This document shows positions 24,518 through 32,980 of a DNA stretch of 64,000 bases, in pieces. The DNA is from Mucilaginibacter aquariorum. Lineage in GTDB: Bacteria > Bacteroidota > Bacteroidia > Sphingobacteriales > Sphingobacteriaceae. Both the position numbers and the translations under genes were made by a program. How positions within the stretch are numbered: the first letter of the stretch is position 1; the number at the start of each line of letters is the position of its first letter. The notes under the pieces were generated by a model. The model saw only the letters and a program-made list of their open reading frames with translations, ran no database searches and was not told where the DNA came from. The stretch covers positions 2,108,001 to 2,172,000 of the forward strand of contig NZ_JANHOH010000001.1 in assembly GCF_024498135.1 (NCBI RefSeq). The letters run 5' to 3'.

Positions 24518-25186
24518 CTATTTCTTCTCAAACCTAAACACCTCATCCATTTTGGAGTTGTTATCTGTGCTAACCTTCATATCGGTAATAACGCCGGTAG
24601 CAAGGCTATACACCCAACCATGTACATTAAGTTCCTGGCCCTTTTGCCATGCGTTTTGCACAATAGATGTTTTGCAAAGGTTGCTTACGTTTTCAACTAC
24701 ATTCAGTTCTACCAGGCGGTCGCCGCGTTTTGCTTCGTCAGCAATGGCATCAAGCTCGCGGGCGTGCACGCGGTAAACATCCTTTATATGGCGCAGCCAG
24801 TTATCTATCAAACCAAACTGTTTATTGCTCATGGATGCCAGTACGCCACCGCAACCGTAGTGGCCGGTTACAATAACATGCTTTACCTTTAACACATTCA
24901 CCGCATAATCCAATACACTTAACATGCTCATATCGGTATGTATTACCATATTGGCAATGTTACGGTGTACAAATATTTCGCCGGGGTTGGTATTGGTTAT
25001 CTGGTTGGCGGGCACGCGGCTATCTGAGCAGCCTATCCACAAAACGGGTGGTGTTTGCCCGTTGGCCAGCTTATCAAAGTACTGCGGGTCTTCACTTAAG
25101 GCATCAGCAACAAACTGACGGTTGCCATCCAGCAAGCTTTCATAGGTAATATGGCTGGTGTCGTGTATTAATCTAGTAGCGCACAT
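24518..25186 (-). CDS. Beta-class carbonic anhydrase
   Basis: The 222-residue enzyme interconverts CO2 and bicarbonate. Zinc ligands are Cys53 (LWIGCSDSRVPA), His109 and Cys112 (TGHYGCGGV), with the Asp55-Arg57 dyad that controls access to zinc. Other family segments are GEIFVHRNIANMV and SVLDYAVNVLKVKH. It is the second gene of an operon with the DUF1275 membrane protein (eight bases apart) and is a paralogue of the enzyme at 26077-26802; from LSVLDYAVNVLKVKH to NWLRHIKDVYR the two are almost identical. It ends convergent to pruA. Confidence 0.95.
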   Translation of the reverse strand: MCATRLIHDTSHITYESLLDGNRQFVADALSEDPQYFDKLANGQTPPVLWIGCSDSRVPANQITNTNPGEIFVHRNIANMVIHTDMSMLSVLDYAVNVLKVKHVIVTGHYGCGGVLASMSNKQFGLIDNWLRHIKDVYRVHARELDAIADEAKRGDRLVELNVVENVSNLCKTSIVQNAWQKGQELNVHGWVYSLATGVITDMKVSTDNNSKMDEVFRFEKK

Positions 25187-25194
25187 AGGTATGT

Positions 25195-25947
25195 TTAATT
25201 TTTGATGTTTTTTGTTTTGGTGGGATAAATTACCTGGAACACTTTATGGAAAAATACAGGTAATAAATCATAGTACAATATCGTAAGCAAAATAACGGGC
25301 ACAAAGTAAAATACCTTAAACTCGTACAGGTTAAAAAAATAACCGCCTGCCAATCCGCCAAAAATAAAAAAAGTAAGTATGGTTAGCCTCACGTATATTT
25401 TATTCTTTACGGTTTCGCTTTCTTTGGTTTTGGGGTGCATCCAATCGGCCAGTTCACCGCCAAGGTCTGTAAACAAGCCGGTAAGATGGGTTGATTTGAT
25501 CAATCCGCCGGATATATTTGATACCAGCCCGTTCTGCAGGCCCATTGCAAAAAGCAATGCGCTAATAACTATTTTGCGCTCCAGCTCTGTTTCCTGGTAA
25601 AAGTTATGCCCGTATATGGCCACAAACAACAGTACTACTATCTCTAATATAATGGGCGCCGAGTGTGCTTTATAAAAACTTTTATGCTTTAAAGATTGCA
25701 CGATGAAATTGGAAACAAACGACCCCATCATGAACATTAAAAGCCACACCACAAACATGATAATGGTATTAAAATTTTGCTGCAGGATATTTTTGGCCAG
25801 GTTGGCTACATGCCCAGTAATGTTTGATGTAAAAGCCAGGAAGGCCAGCAACCCTACCACATCGGTAATACCCGCCACAAATGCCGACGATGACGCCAGC
25901 ATTAGGTTTTGATTTAAAGTGCGTTTGCCCTGTGGTTGCCTCAGCAT
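25195..25947 (-). CDS. DUF1275 (YoaK-like) membrane protein
   Basis: The 250-residue protein has about six membrane helices: SSSAFVAGITDVVGLLAFLAF, FNTIIMFVVWLLMFMMGSFV, APIILEIVVLLFVAI, ISALLFAMGLQNGLVSNISG, ILTFFIFGGLAGGYFF and FVPVILLTILYYDLLPV. The GLQNGLVSNISGGLIKSTHLTGLFTDLGGEL segment is the DUF1275 signature. Members are inner-membrane proteins of unknown transport or sensing function. It is eight bases upstream of a carbonic anhydrase gene, so a link to inorganic carbon is plausible but unproven. Confidence 0.88.
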   Translation of the reverse strand: MLRQPQGKRTLNQNLMLASSSAFVAGITDVVGLLAFLAFTSNITGHVANLAKNILQQNFNTIIMFVVWLLMFMMGSFVSNFIVQSLKHKSFYKAHSAPIILEIVVLLFVAIYGHNFYQETELERKIVISALLFAMGLQNGLVSNISGGLIKSTHLTGLFTDLGGELADWMHPKTKESETVKNKIYVRLTILTFFIFGGLAGGYFFNLYEFKVFYFVPVILLTILYYDLLPVFFHKVFQVIYPTKTKNIKN

Positions 25948-26020
25948 TTTTTATTAAGGTTGCTTATTGTTTGTAAATATAACCAATAGAACACTTAAAA
26001 GTTCACATGCACGCTTAAGC

Positions 26021-26050
26021 AAAAAGCCCCGACTGCAGTGGCAATCGGGG
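26021..26050 (-). terminator. Terminator of the second carbonic anhydrase gene
   Basis: CCCCGA pairs with TCGGGG, followed after one mismatch by TGC/GCA around AGTG. On the minus strand the stem is followed by CTTTTT. It lies 27 bases after the stop at 26077 and before the start of the DUF1275 operon, so the two CA operons are separate. Confidence 0.85.
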
Positions 26051-26076
26051 GATATATAGAATAGATATAGGGCTAA

Positions 26077-26802
26077 TTAATGCGCTGCGGTAGCCTCAAC
26101 ATTGTCAAACTCGTACACATAACCCAGGTTATGTGGGTTGCTGCTGCTTACACCAAGGTCTTTTATAAAACCGGTACTAATATCAACTACCCAGCCATGT
26201 ACCTGCAGGTCTGTACGATCCATCCATGCATTTTGTATGATAGATGTTTTGCAAAGGTTGTAAACCTGTTCGGTTACGTTTAGTTCAACCAGGCGGTTAA
26301 CCTTGGCTTTTTCGTCGGTAATGCGATCAAGCTCGTTGGCATGTAAGCGATAAACATCTTTAATATGGCGCAACCAGTTATCAATAATCCCAAACTGCTT
26401 GTTGCTTAAAGCGGCGGCAACACCGCCACAGCCATAGTGGCCGGCTACAATAATATGTTTTACCTTTAATACGTTAACGGCATAATCAAGCACGCTAAGC
26501 ATATTCATATCAGAGTGTACGCAAACGTTGGCAATATTACGGTGAACAAATACTTCGCCCGGCTTGGTACCGGTTACTTCGTTTGCAGGTACGCGGCTGT
26601 CTGAGCAGCCTATCCATAATACTTCGGGATGCTGGCCCTGTGCCAGTTTAGTAAAATATTCAGGGTCTTCTTTTACGCGCTCGGCTACCCAGTTGCTATT
26701 GCCCTTAATTAAGTTATTATAGCTCTGGGCTTGTGCCAGTTTGATATTGCCCGCATCAATAGCCGGCGTATTTCCGTTTTTTTTATTTTCTGTGATAGAC
26801 AT
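26077..26802 (-). CDS. Beta-class carbonic anhydrase (SulP partner)
   Basis: The 241-residue enzyme has zinc ligands Cys66 (LWIGCSDSRVPA), His122 and Cys125 (AGHYGCGGV) and the Asp68-Arg70 dyad. It has an N-terminal extension of about 15 polar residues relative to its paralogue at 24518-25186. The start codon lies 10 bases after the stop of the SulP transporter gene, so the two are almost surely one transcript. Supply of bicarbonate to, or from, the transporter is the natural reading, as SulP-CA pairs are known in many bacteria. Confidence 0.95.
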   Translation of the reverse strand: MSITENKKNGNTPAIDAGNIKLAQAQSYNNLIKGNSNWVAERVKEDPEYFTKLAQGQHPEVLWIGCSDSRVPANEVTGTKPGEVFVHRNIANVCVHSDMNMLSVLDYAVNVLKVKHIIVAGHYGCGGVAAALSNKQFGIIDNWLRHIKDVYRLHANELDRITDEKAKVNRLVELNVTEQVYNLCKTSIIQNAWMDRTDLQVHGWVVDISTGFIKDLGVSSSNPHNLGYVYEFDNVEATAAH

Positions 26803-26812
26803 GATAATTCTT

Positions 26813-28414
26813 TTATGGTTTGTAAATTAGATCTTTCAAAGGCGGTATATCATACCGTTCTTTTACATCCTTTAATTGCACAATAATGCCTTTGGTGTAA
26901 GCATTGTGCTTGTAATTGTTGATGATCTCCAATACATCCGGGTCAATGTAGCGCGAGTGTGAACCATCAATAATTACATCGCTGCCTTTAGGCAGGCTGG
27001 TTAACGTTATTTGTATAGCGGCCTTATTTAAAAAGGATACCTCTTCGGCAAGTTTTATGCGGATGGTATTTTTTTCGCCATTTGGCGCAATGGTATAGAA
27101 ATAAGGGTTACGTAAATTTGTACGTAATATATAAAACACCCCTACCAGCATACCAATACCCACACCAATAAGCAAATCGGTAAGTATAACAGCCACAATG
27201 GTTACCACAAACGGGATGAATTGATCAAGCCCCTTGTGCCACATATGCTTAAACAGGCTTATCCTTGCCAACTTATAACCTACTGTTAATAATATAGCCG
27301 CCAAACACGATAGCGGGATCTTATTTAGTAATGATGGTATAGCCAGTAAGCATATCAACAGTAAAAAACCGTGGAATATCGCGCTCATTTTTGTACGCGC
27401 GCCTGCATTTACGTTAGCCGATGAACGAACAATTACGGCCGTCATTGGTAAACCGCCTAACATACCGCTCACTAAGTTACCCGCACCCTGGGCAACCAGC
27501 TCACGGTTTGTTGGCGATATACGCTTAATAGGGTCAATTTTATCTACCGCTTCCAGGCTTAATAAGGTTTCTAAACTGGCTACAATAGCAATAGTAGCCG
27601 CGGTTATCCAAACCTCTTTGTTACCTATACCGCTAAAGTTTGGCGATTTAAACAGGCCAAAAAACTCACTTGTGCTATTCACTAATGGTATTTGTACATA
27701 CTGTTTATCTAAAAGTGCCAAATCTGTCCCGGCAAATAAAGTAGCTAATAGTACACCGATTACCACAACCATTAGCGGGGCCGGTACCATAGCCACTTTT
27801 TTAATTTTGGGCCAGTATATCATTAGCAATAAAGAAACAGTGCTAATAATTAACGCGCCATAGTTTATCTTGCCTAAAGCATTTACTATACCCGAAAAGG
27901 TGTTGCTTGAATCGGCCTGACTAAAACCCTCGTTACCCTCAAAATCCGCATCATAGCCCACCGCATGCGGAAACTGCTTCATGATAAGGATAATACCGAT
28001 AGCGGCCAGCATCCCCTCAATAACCGATGATGGGAAATAGTTGGCAATTGTACCTGCTTTAACTAAGCCAAGGATGATCTGGATACCACCGGCCAAAACC
28101 AGGGCAAGCAAAAATGCATCAAACGAGCCAAGGCTGGCAATTGAGTTTAGTACAATTACGGTTAAACCCGCTGCCGGCCCAGCCACGCTTAGTTGCGAAC
28201 CGCTGAGCGAGCCAATTACTATACCACCAATTATACCCGATAAAATTCCGGAAAATAGGGGGGCGCCTGATGCCAGTGCTATACCCAAACACAAGGGTAA
28301 GGCCACCAGGAATACCACCAGCCCGGCAGGTATATCTTTTTTTAAGTTTTTAGCAAGAAAATATTTCTTCAGGTTAAGATCGCCGGCGGAAACGCCGCCT
28401 TGCTTGATTTGCAT
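26813..28414 (-). CDS. SulP family inorganic anion transporter with STAS domain
   Basis: The 533-residue protein begins with KKYFLAKNLKKDIPAGLVVFLVALPLCLGIALASGAP, the SulP N-terminal signature, followed by 11-12 membrane helices (for example SQLSVAGPAAGLTVIVLNSIA, GAGNLVSGMLGGLPMTAVIVRSSANVNAGART). The C-terminal 100 residues are a STAS-like domain (KLAEEVSFLNKAAIQITL, DVIIDGSHSRYIDPDVLEII). SulP proteins carry sulfate, bicarbonate or other anions. Its operon with a beta-carbonic anhydrase favours bicarbonate, but the substrate cannot be read from sequence alone. Confidence 0.92.
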   Translation of the reverse strand: MQIKQGGVSAGDLNLKKYFLAKNLKKDIPAGLVVFLVALPLCLGIALASGAPLFSGILSGIIGGIVIGSLSGSQLSVAGPAAGLTVIVLNSIASLGSFDAFLLALVLAGGIQIILGLVKAGTIANYFPSSVIEGMLAAIGIILIMKQFPHAVGYDADFEGNEGFSQADSSNTFSGIVNALGKINYGALIISTVSLLLMIYWPKIKKVAMVPAPLMVVVIGVLLATLFAGTDLALLDKQYVQIPLVNSTSEFFGLFKSPNFSGIGNKEVWITAATIAIVASLETLLSLEAVDKIDPIKRISPTNRELVAQGAGNLVSGMLGGLPMTAVIVRSSANVNAGARTKMSAIFHGFLLLICLLAIPSLLNKIPLSCLAAILLTVGYKLARISLFKHMWHKGLDQFIPFVVTIVAVILTDLLIGVGIGMLVGVFYILRTNLRNPYFYTIAPNGEKNTIRIKLAEEVSFLNKAAIQITLTSLPKGSDVIIDGSHSRYIDPDVLEIINNYKHNAYTKGIIVQLKDVKERYDIPPLKDLIYKP

Positions 28415-28533
28415 AACAATAATTTTATAATGAAACTTTAAATAAACAGCATGTTAAGCAACACCGGTAATGGTTGAAAACAGCACATAGTTTTCCCGCC
28501 TGAATTAAAAAAACAGGGGTGTGTAGTAGCTCA

Positions 28534-28552
28534 CCGGATATAAAATATCCGG
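28534..28552. terminator. Hairpin between the 121-residue ORF and SulP
   Basis: CCGGATAT pairs with ATATCCGG around AAA. It lies 10 bases after the stop of the small gene on the minus strand. It lacks a good U tract, so it may be a weak terminator or an mRNA end stabiliser. Confidence 0.5.
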
Positions 28553-28561
28553 CTAAAATTG

Positions 28562-28894
28562 TTATGCGTTGGGAGGCGGGGTAGGTACCGTAGGGTGGTA
28601 AACCTGTTGATAAAGAGAGTTTTCTAAGTTATGCAGTATATTGGTTTCAACAATAAAGGGCCTGTAAACCACAAGGTGGTTAATGCTTTCGTCAAAAATC
28701 TTTTTCTCTTTAAAAGTTTCCTTTTCAGGGTCTTCTTTTTCGTTTTTTGACTCATGCTCAAGCTGCATAATAACTGCATGAACTGTTTTATTATCAATAC
28801 ATATAAAAACAGACGCAGTAGATATAACCATCTTTACAATAAAGATGCTCATAAATAATACGACTACCGAATTTTTGAAAATTCTGTTTTTCAT
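28562..28894 (-). CDS. Small membrane-anchored hypothetical protein
   Basis: From the ATG at 28894 the protein has 110 residues (MKNRIFKNSVVVLFMSIFIV). One hydrophobic segment at about 8-25 is followed by a charged, Lys/Glu-rich stretch (HESKNEKEDPEKETFKEKK) and a Pro-rich end (HPTVPTPPPNA). The 11 residues upstream in the open frame (from 28927) have no support. Such short anchored proteins are common near metal or anion transport loci in this phylum, but I do not recognise the family. It may be cotranscribed with the SulP gene, about 150 bases away. Confidence 0.55.
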   Translation of the reverse strand: MKNRIFKNSVVVLFMSIFIVKMVISTASVFICIDNKTVHAVIMQLEHESKNEKEDPEKETFKEKKIFDESINHLVVYRPFIVETNILHNLENSLYQQVYHPTVPTPPPNA

Positions 28895-29001
28895 GTGATG
28901 CAAAGATAAGATTTTTTGAATATGCAAGGTATCATTATGCCGTTTAAAGCTAATCTTACAATATAATTACTAATTTTATCGCTTTACCAATAAACCACAT
29001 C

Positions 29002-30543
29002 GTGAACAAAAAGCTGGAGATTTTACAAAAAAAGCGCGATCAGGCGCTTGAAGGTGGAGGCGCTGTACGTATTGATAGTCAGCACAAAAAAGGGAAATTA
29101 ACTGCCCGCGAAAGGCTGCACTTTTTGCTGGACGATGGCTCATTCCAGGAGATAGGTATGTTGGTTTCGCACCGCTCTACCGATTTTGGGATGGAGAAGG
29201 AAAAGTATCCTGGTGATGGTGTGGTTACCGGATATGGCACCGTAAATGGCCGTTTGGTTTACGTTTTCTCGCAGGATTTCACCGTTTTTGGTGGATCGCT
29301 ATCAGAAACCCATGCCGAAAAGATCTGCAAGATAATGGACCTGGCCATGAAAAATGGCGCACCCGTTGTAGGGCTTAACGACTCTGGCGGTGCACGCATC
29401 CAGGAAGGTGTAGTATCCCTTGGTGGCTACGCCGATATATTTTACCGCAATACCATGGCAAGTGGCGTTGTGCCACAAATATCAGCTATTATGGGGCCAT
29501 GCGCCGGCGGCGCGGTATACTCCCCCGCTATTACCGATTTTATTTTGATGGTTGAGCATACCTCCTACATGTTTGTTACCGGCCCCAATGTGGTTAAGAC
29601 GGTAACGCATGAAGTAGTAACATCCGAAGAACTGGGTGGTGCAAATACGCATGCCACTAAATCGGGCGTAACGCATTTTGCGTGCGCTAACGAGATAGAG
29701 GCCATTAATAATGTAAAAAGACTACTGAGTTATATGCCGCAAAACTGCGAGGACCGTGCCCCTGCCCTGCCTTACCAGGTAAAGAACGAGGAACGCCCCG
29801 CATTGACCGATATCCTGCCAGAGAATGTATCGCAGCCTTACGATATCCGCGAGGTGATTGAGCAGGTGATTGATGATGCATCGTTCCTGGAAGTGCATAA
29901 AGACTTTGCCGAGAATATTGTGGTGGGCTTTGCCCGGTTAGCCGGTCGCAGTATTGGTATAGTTGCCAATCAGCCCGCGTTTTTGGCGGGTGTGCTGGAT
30001 ATTAATTCATCAACCAAAGGCGCGCGTTTTGTACGTTTCTGCGATAGCTTTAATATCCCACTGCTGGTTTTTGAAGATGTCCCTGGCTTTTTACCGGGTA
30101 CCGATCAGGAATGGAACGCTATTATCACCAACGGCGCAAAACTGCTTTACGCTTTCTGCGAGGCCACGGTTCCGCGTATTACCGTTATTACCCGTAAGGC
30201 TTATGGCGGTGCTTATGATGTAATGAACTCCAAACATATTGGTGCGGACATGAATTACGCCTGGCCAAGTGCCGAGATCGCCGTTATGGGTGCAAAAGGC
30301 GCCGCCGAGATCATTTTTAAACGCGAAATAACCACAGCCGAAGACCCGGAAGCCAAATGGCGCGAAAAAGAAGAGCAATACGCCACTATCTTTGCCAACC
30401 CATACCGTGCCGCCGAACGTGGTTTTATAGATGAGGTGATAGCCCCCGCCGAAACCCGCATCAAACTTATCCACGCCTTTAAAATGCTGGAGAATAAGGT
30501 GGTGAATAACCCGAAGAAAAAGCATGGGAATATTCCGTTGTAA
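29002..30543 (+). CDS. Acyl-CoA carboxylase, carboxyltransferase beta subunit (propionyl-CoA carboxylase type)
   Basis: The 513-residue protein is a carboxyltransferase of the PccB/MmdA family. It carries the N-terminal [21 protein letters not shown], the [21 protein letters not shown] acyl-CoA site, [12 protein letters not shown] (oxyanion loop), and in the second half [26 protein letters not shown] and [15 protein letters not shown]. It moves CO2 from biotin to propionyl-CoA or a similar acyl-CoA. The biotin carboxylase and carrier subunits are not next to it. Translation begins with GTG at 29002; no upstream ATG in frame is better. Confidence 0.93.
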   Translation: MNKKLEILQKKRDQALEGGGAVRIDSQHKKGKLTARERLHFLLDDGSFQEIGMLVSHRSTDFGMEKEKYPGDGVVTGYGTVNGRLVYVFSQDFTVFGGSLSETHAEKICKIMDLAMKNGAPVVGLNDSGGARIQEGVVSLGGYADIFYRNTMASGVVPQISAIMGPCAGGAVYSPAITDFILMVEHTSYMFVTGPNVVKTVTHEVVTSEELGGANTHATKSGVTHFACANEIEAINNVKRLLSYMPQNCEDRAPALPYQVKNEERPALTDILPENVSQPYDIREVIEQVIDDASFLEVHKDFAENIVVGFARLAGRSIGIVANQPAFLAGVLDINSSTKGARFVRFCDSFNIPLLVFEDVPGFLPGTDQEWNAIITNGAKLLYAFCEATVPRITVITRKAYGGAYDVMNSKHIGADMNYAWPSAEIAVMGAKGAAEIIFKREITTAEDPEAKWREKEEQYATIFANPYRAAERGFIDEVIAPAETRIKLIHAFKMLENKVVNNPKKKHGNIPL

Positions 30544-30598
30544 TTAAAAATATATTCGGAAAAATCTCCCTATTTTAAGTTCTCGGATTACTACAATT

Positions 30599-30925
30599 GT
30601 GAAAAAAAAAGAGATAATATTAGTTGTAGCGGCATTTATGATTTTTATCATATACATGGTTTGCATGCACCATAAAAGGGCTATGGCCATGAAGGAATCT
30701 GTAAATGGTTTGGGACAGGTAGATAGTATCGAATATACACGAGGTGTGGTTTATGTTCATATCCGTTATAAGTATGGTGGTAAGGTATTTCAAAATGTTT
30801 GTAGTATTGAAAGCATGGAAATAGCTGACAGTCTTAAACTTGGAAGAGACGTCAGAATTCGCGTGTCGAAGGAGATGCCTTCAAAATATATTGAATATAT
30901 TGGAGTTTATACCCCCGTTGAATAA
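30599..30925 (+). CDS. Small membrane-anchored protein, unknown family
   Basis: The 108-residue protein starts with GTG and has one membrane helix (about 5-23, IILVVAAFMIFIIYMVCMHH), then a short soluble region with beta character (GLGQVDSIEYTRGVVYVHIRYKYGGKVFQ, SLKLGRDVRIRVSKEMPSKY). Layout and a few motifs (helix, then GxxQ/xVEY, then a glycine turn before a final strand) recall the 105-residue protein at 3471-3788. No catalytic motif is visible. It follows the carboxylase gene by 55 bases. Confidence 0.55.
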   Translation: MKKKEIILVVAAFMIFIIYMVCMHHKRAMAMKESVNGLGQVDSIEYTRGVVYVHIRYKYGGKVFQNVCSIESMEIADSLKLGRDVRIRVSKEMPSKYIEYIGVYTPVE

Positions 30926-30964
30926 ATGCAAATTACCGCGTCAGTTGGAATGTGAGCATATATC

Positions 30965-31119
30965 ATCACCACTACCGCAAGCGTCCCGCTTGTGAGCTTA
31001 GGGGTAATGAACAAGCGTATATGATGCAAGGTATCTACTAAGCGAACTATCTATTTTGGCTAAAGCCATTATTGTTTGTCTGCTATTCCGTTGGCTGAAG
31101 CCAACGGCAAATGATAGAA
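30965..31119. repeat. REP-like palindrome cluster
   Basis: Three hairpins lie in this intergenic stretch: CAAGCG/CGCTTG (30978-30992, loop TCC), TGGCT/AGCCA (31057-31068), and the perfect CCGTTGGCT/AGCCAACGG (31088-31107, loop GA). The last two share the GGCT-AAGCC core, so the unit is repeated in tandem. Similar palindromes are, to my memory, dispersed in Sphingobacteriaceae genomes. The region does not encode protein. Confidence 0.6.
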
Positions 31120-31168
31120 TAATTTAAATTTGCATACATTCGAAATTGAACATTCGAAATCCACAACC

Positions 31169-31585
31169 ATGCTTTCTATCGAACAAATAACCCCTCAGCT
31201 AACCTGGCGCCTGCGCAGGGATATACTTTATCCGGGCGAGTATATGCACAATATGGAAATGGAGGAGGATAACCACGGTTACCACTTTGGCGCTTTTGAG
31301 GATAATGCGTTGGTTGGCGTGGTATCGTTGTTTCAGCATGGTACCGATTGGCAATTTCGAAAATTTGCGGTAACAACTGATACACAAAAACGGGGCATTG
31401 GTACACAATTATTATCCTATATAACCGCTTTTGTTGAGCGGGAAAATGGCACCCGGCTTTGGTGTAATGCAAGGCTATCTGCCACAGGTTTTTACGCTAA
31501 ATTTGGCTTTACCGAAACCGGCGAAAACTTCCATAAAAACGGCCTTGATTATGTTATAATGGAGAAAAACTTACCATTAAAATAA
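31169..31585 (+). CDS. GNAT family N-acetyltransferase
   Basis: I choose the ATG at 31169 (MLSIEQITPQLTWRLRRDIL) over the upstream TTG at 31130. The 138-residue protein has the acetyl-CoA loop TDTQKRGIGTQLLSYI (the R/Q-x-x-G-x-G/A motif) in the middle and GFYAKFGFTETGENF near the end, with FEDNALVGVVSLF as strand 3. It resembles the ElaA-like or generic GNAT set; the acceptor is unknown. It stands alone between a REP-like cluster and the M42 peptidase. Confidence 0.88.
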   Translation: MLSIEQITPQLTWRLRRDILYPGEYMHNMEMEEDNHGYHFGAFEDNALVGVVSLFQHGTDWQFRKFAVTTDTQKRGIGTQLLSYITAFVERENGTRLWCNARLSATGFYAKFGFTETGENFHKNGLDYVIMEKNLPLK

Positions 31586-31618
31586 AAAAGTCAGCTCGCC
31601 TTGCGCAAACTGACCTTT
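31586..31618 (+). terminator. Weak hairpin after the GNAT gene
   Basis: AAAAGTCAG and CTGACCTTT can pair, with one bulge, around a loop of about 17 bases that itself contains GC/GC. It begins right after the stop codon. A poor T tract follows, so the call is tentative. Confidence 0.35.
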
Positions 31619-31724
31619 ACTAACTAACTAAATTAACTGATCTTTTTATTACGTCGCAAAGGTGTGCTTACATTATAAAGTAAATGTTAAGTAATAAATA
31701 AGGTTGTACTGCTTTTTACAGATG

Positions 31725-31756
31725 TTGCTTCATTATCAACAGCTTTATTATATTTG
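31725..31756 (+). promoter_or_regulatory. Promoter of the M42 peptidase gene
   Basis: TTG at 31725-31727 and TATATTTG at 31749-31756 match the Bacteroidota -33 and -7 elements with 21 bases between them. The predicted transcription start is about 37 bases before the ATG at 31799. Confidence 0.6.
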
Positions 31757-31798
31757 CCCACGGCTATTCCCCCCGCATAGCGTTATTATTACATACAA

Positions 31799-32914
31799 AT
31801 GGCAAAAAAGAAACCAGAAGCAGAGCAGCAAGCTGCTATAGTAAATGAAACCTCATTAGCTTTTTTTGAAAAATATATCAATAACCCTTCTCCAACCGGC
31901 TTTGAGTGGAAAGGCCAGGAGCTTTGGCTGGAGTATTTAAAACCTTATATCGACGATCATTTTGTAGATAATTATGGTACGGCGGTTGGTGTTATCAACC
32001 CAGAGGCCGAATACAAGGTAGTTATTGAAGCACATGCCGACGAGATCTCGTGGTTTGTAAACTATATCACCAACGATGGTTTGATCTACGTTATCCGTAA
32101 TGGCGGTTCCGACCATCAGATAGCCCCATCAAAACGTGTAGATATCCATACAGATAATGGTATTGTTAAAGCTGTTTTTGGGTGGCCCGCCATTCACACC
32201 CGCTTAGGCGGCGAAAAGGAAGAAGCCCCAACCCTGAAAAACATATTTTTAGATTGCGGCTGCACCACCAAAGAAGAAGTAGAGAAATTAGGCATCCATG
32301 TAGGTTGCGTTATTACTTACGAAGACGAGTTTATGGTGCTGAACAACCGCTATTATGTTGGCCGTGCGCTGGATAACCGTGCAGGTGGTTTCATGATTGC
32401 CGAGGTGGCCCGTTTGCTTAAACAGAATAATATTAAACTTCCGTTTGGTTTATACATTGTAAATGCCGTACAGGAAGAAATTGGCTTACGTGGCGCCGAA
32501 ATGATAGCCCACCGCATTAAACCAAACGTAGCTATTGTTACCGATGTTACCCATGATACCGGCACCCCAATGATAAACAAGATAACCCAGGGCGACCTGG
32601 CGTGTGGCAAAGGCCCGGTTATATCATACGCCCCGGCGGTACAAAATAACTTGAACAAGTTGCTCATAGAATCGGCACAGAAAGCCAATATTCCCTTCCA
32701 GCGCCAGGCGTCGAGCAGGTCTACAGGTACGGACACTGATGCCTTTGCTTATTCAAATGATGGTGTTCCATCGGCATTAATATCCTTACCACTGCGCTAT
32801 ATGCATACCACGGTAGAGATGATCCACAAAGAGGATGTTGATAATGTAATACGCCTTATTTACGAGGTTTTACTAAACATTAAAAACGGCCAGGACTTCA
32901 GGTATATTAAATAA
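31799..32914 (+). CDS. M42 family metallopeptidase (aminopeptidase)
   Basis: The 371-residue cytoplasmic enzyme belongs to the M42 glutamyl/leucyl aminopeptidase family, which forms tetrahedral dodecamers. Dimetal ligands and catalytic residues are visible: His79 and Asp81 (IEAHADEISW), Asp192 (ALDNRAGG), Glu226-Glu227 (VQEEIGLRGA), Asp in VTDVTHDTG, and His in RYMHTTVEMIHKED near the end. It presumably trims peptides produced by larger proteases. A good promoter precedes it, and the following nucleotidyltransferase gene starts 66 bases downstream. Confidence 0.93.
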   Translation: MAKKKPEAEQQAAIVNETSLAFFEKYINNPSPTGFEWKGQELWLEYLKPYIDDHFVDNYGTAVGVINPEAEYKVVIEAHADEISWFVNYITNDGLIYVIRNGGSDHQIAPSKRVDIHTDNGIVKAVFGWPAIHTRLGGEKEEAPTLKNIFLDCGCTTKEEVEKLGIHVGCVITYEDEFMVLNNRYYVGRALDNRAGGFMIAEVARLLKQNNIKLPFGLYIVNAVQEEIGLRGAEMIAHRIKPNVAIVTDVTHDTGTPMINKITQGDLACGKGPVISYAPAVQNNLNKLLIESAQKANIPFQRQASSRSTGTDTDAFAYSNDGVPSALISLPLRYMHTTVEMIHKEDVDNVIRLIYEVLLNIKNGQDFRYIK

Positions 32915-32980
32915 ATTTTAAAACATTTATACACATTTATCATTGTGTATTACAAAAAAACATCTAAACCTACTTTTAGC

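Larger units (their letters stand above)
24269..24527. repeat. Intergenic palindrome with arms of GAATCAAGA-type words
   Basis: The left arm 24269-24310 contains TTAGAATCAAGAGTCAGGAC and begins 12 bases after the pruA stop. The right arm 24484-24527 carries the approximate reverse complement (TTGATTCTTAACTCTTGACT) and runs across the carbonic anhydrase stop at 24518. The arms are imperfect. Between them lie the pruA terminator and a REP-like half element. The same word family appears at 55487-55512 and 58123-58265. Confidence 0.55.

Noticed and set aside
29002..30543. Methylmalonyl-CoA decarboxylase alpha subunit as alternative call for the carboxylase
   Set aside because: The same fold serves both, but there are no sodium-pump membrane subunits nearby, so the general carboxyltransferase call was kept.
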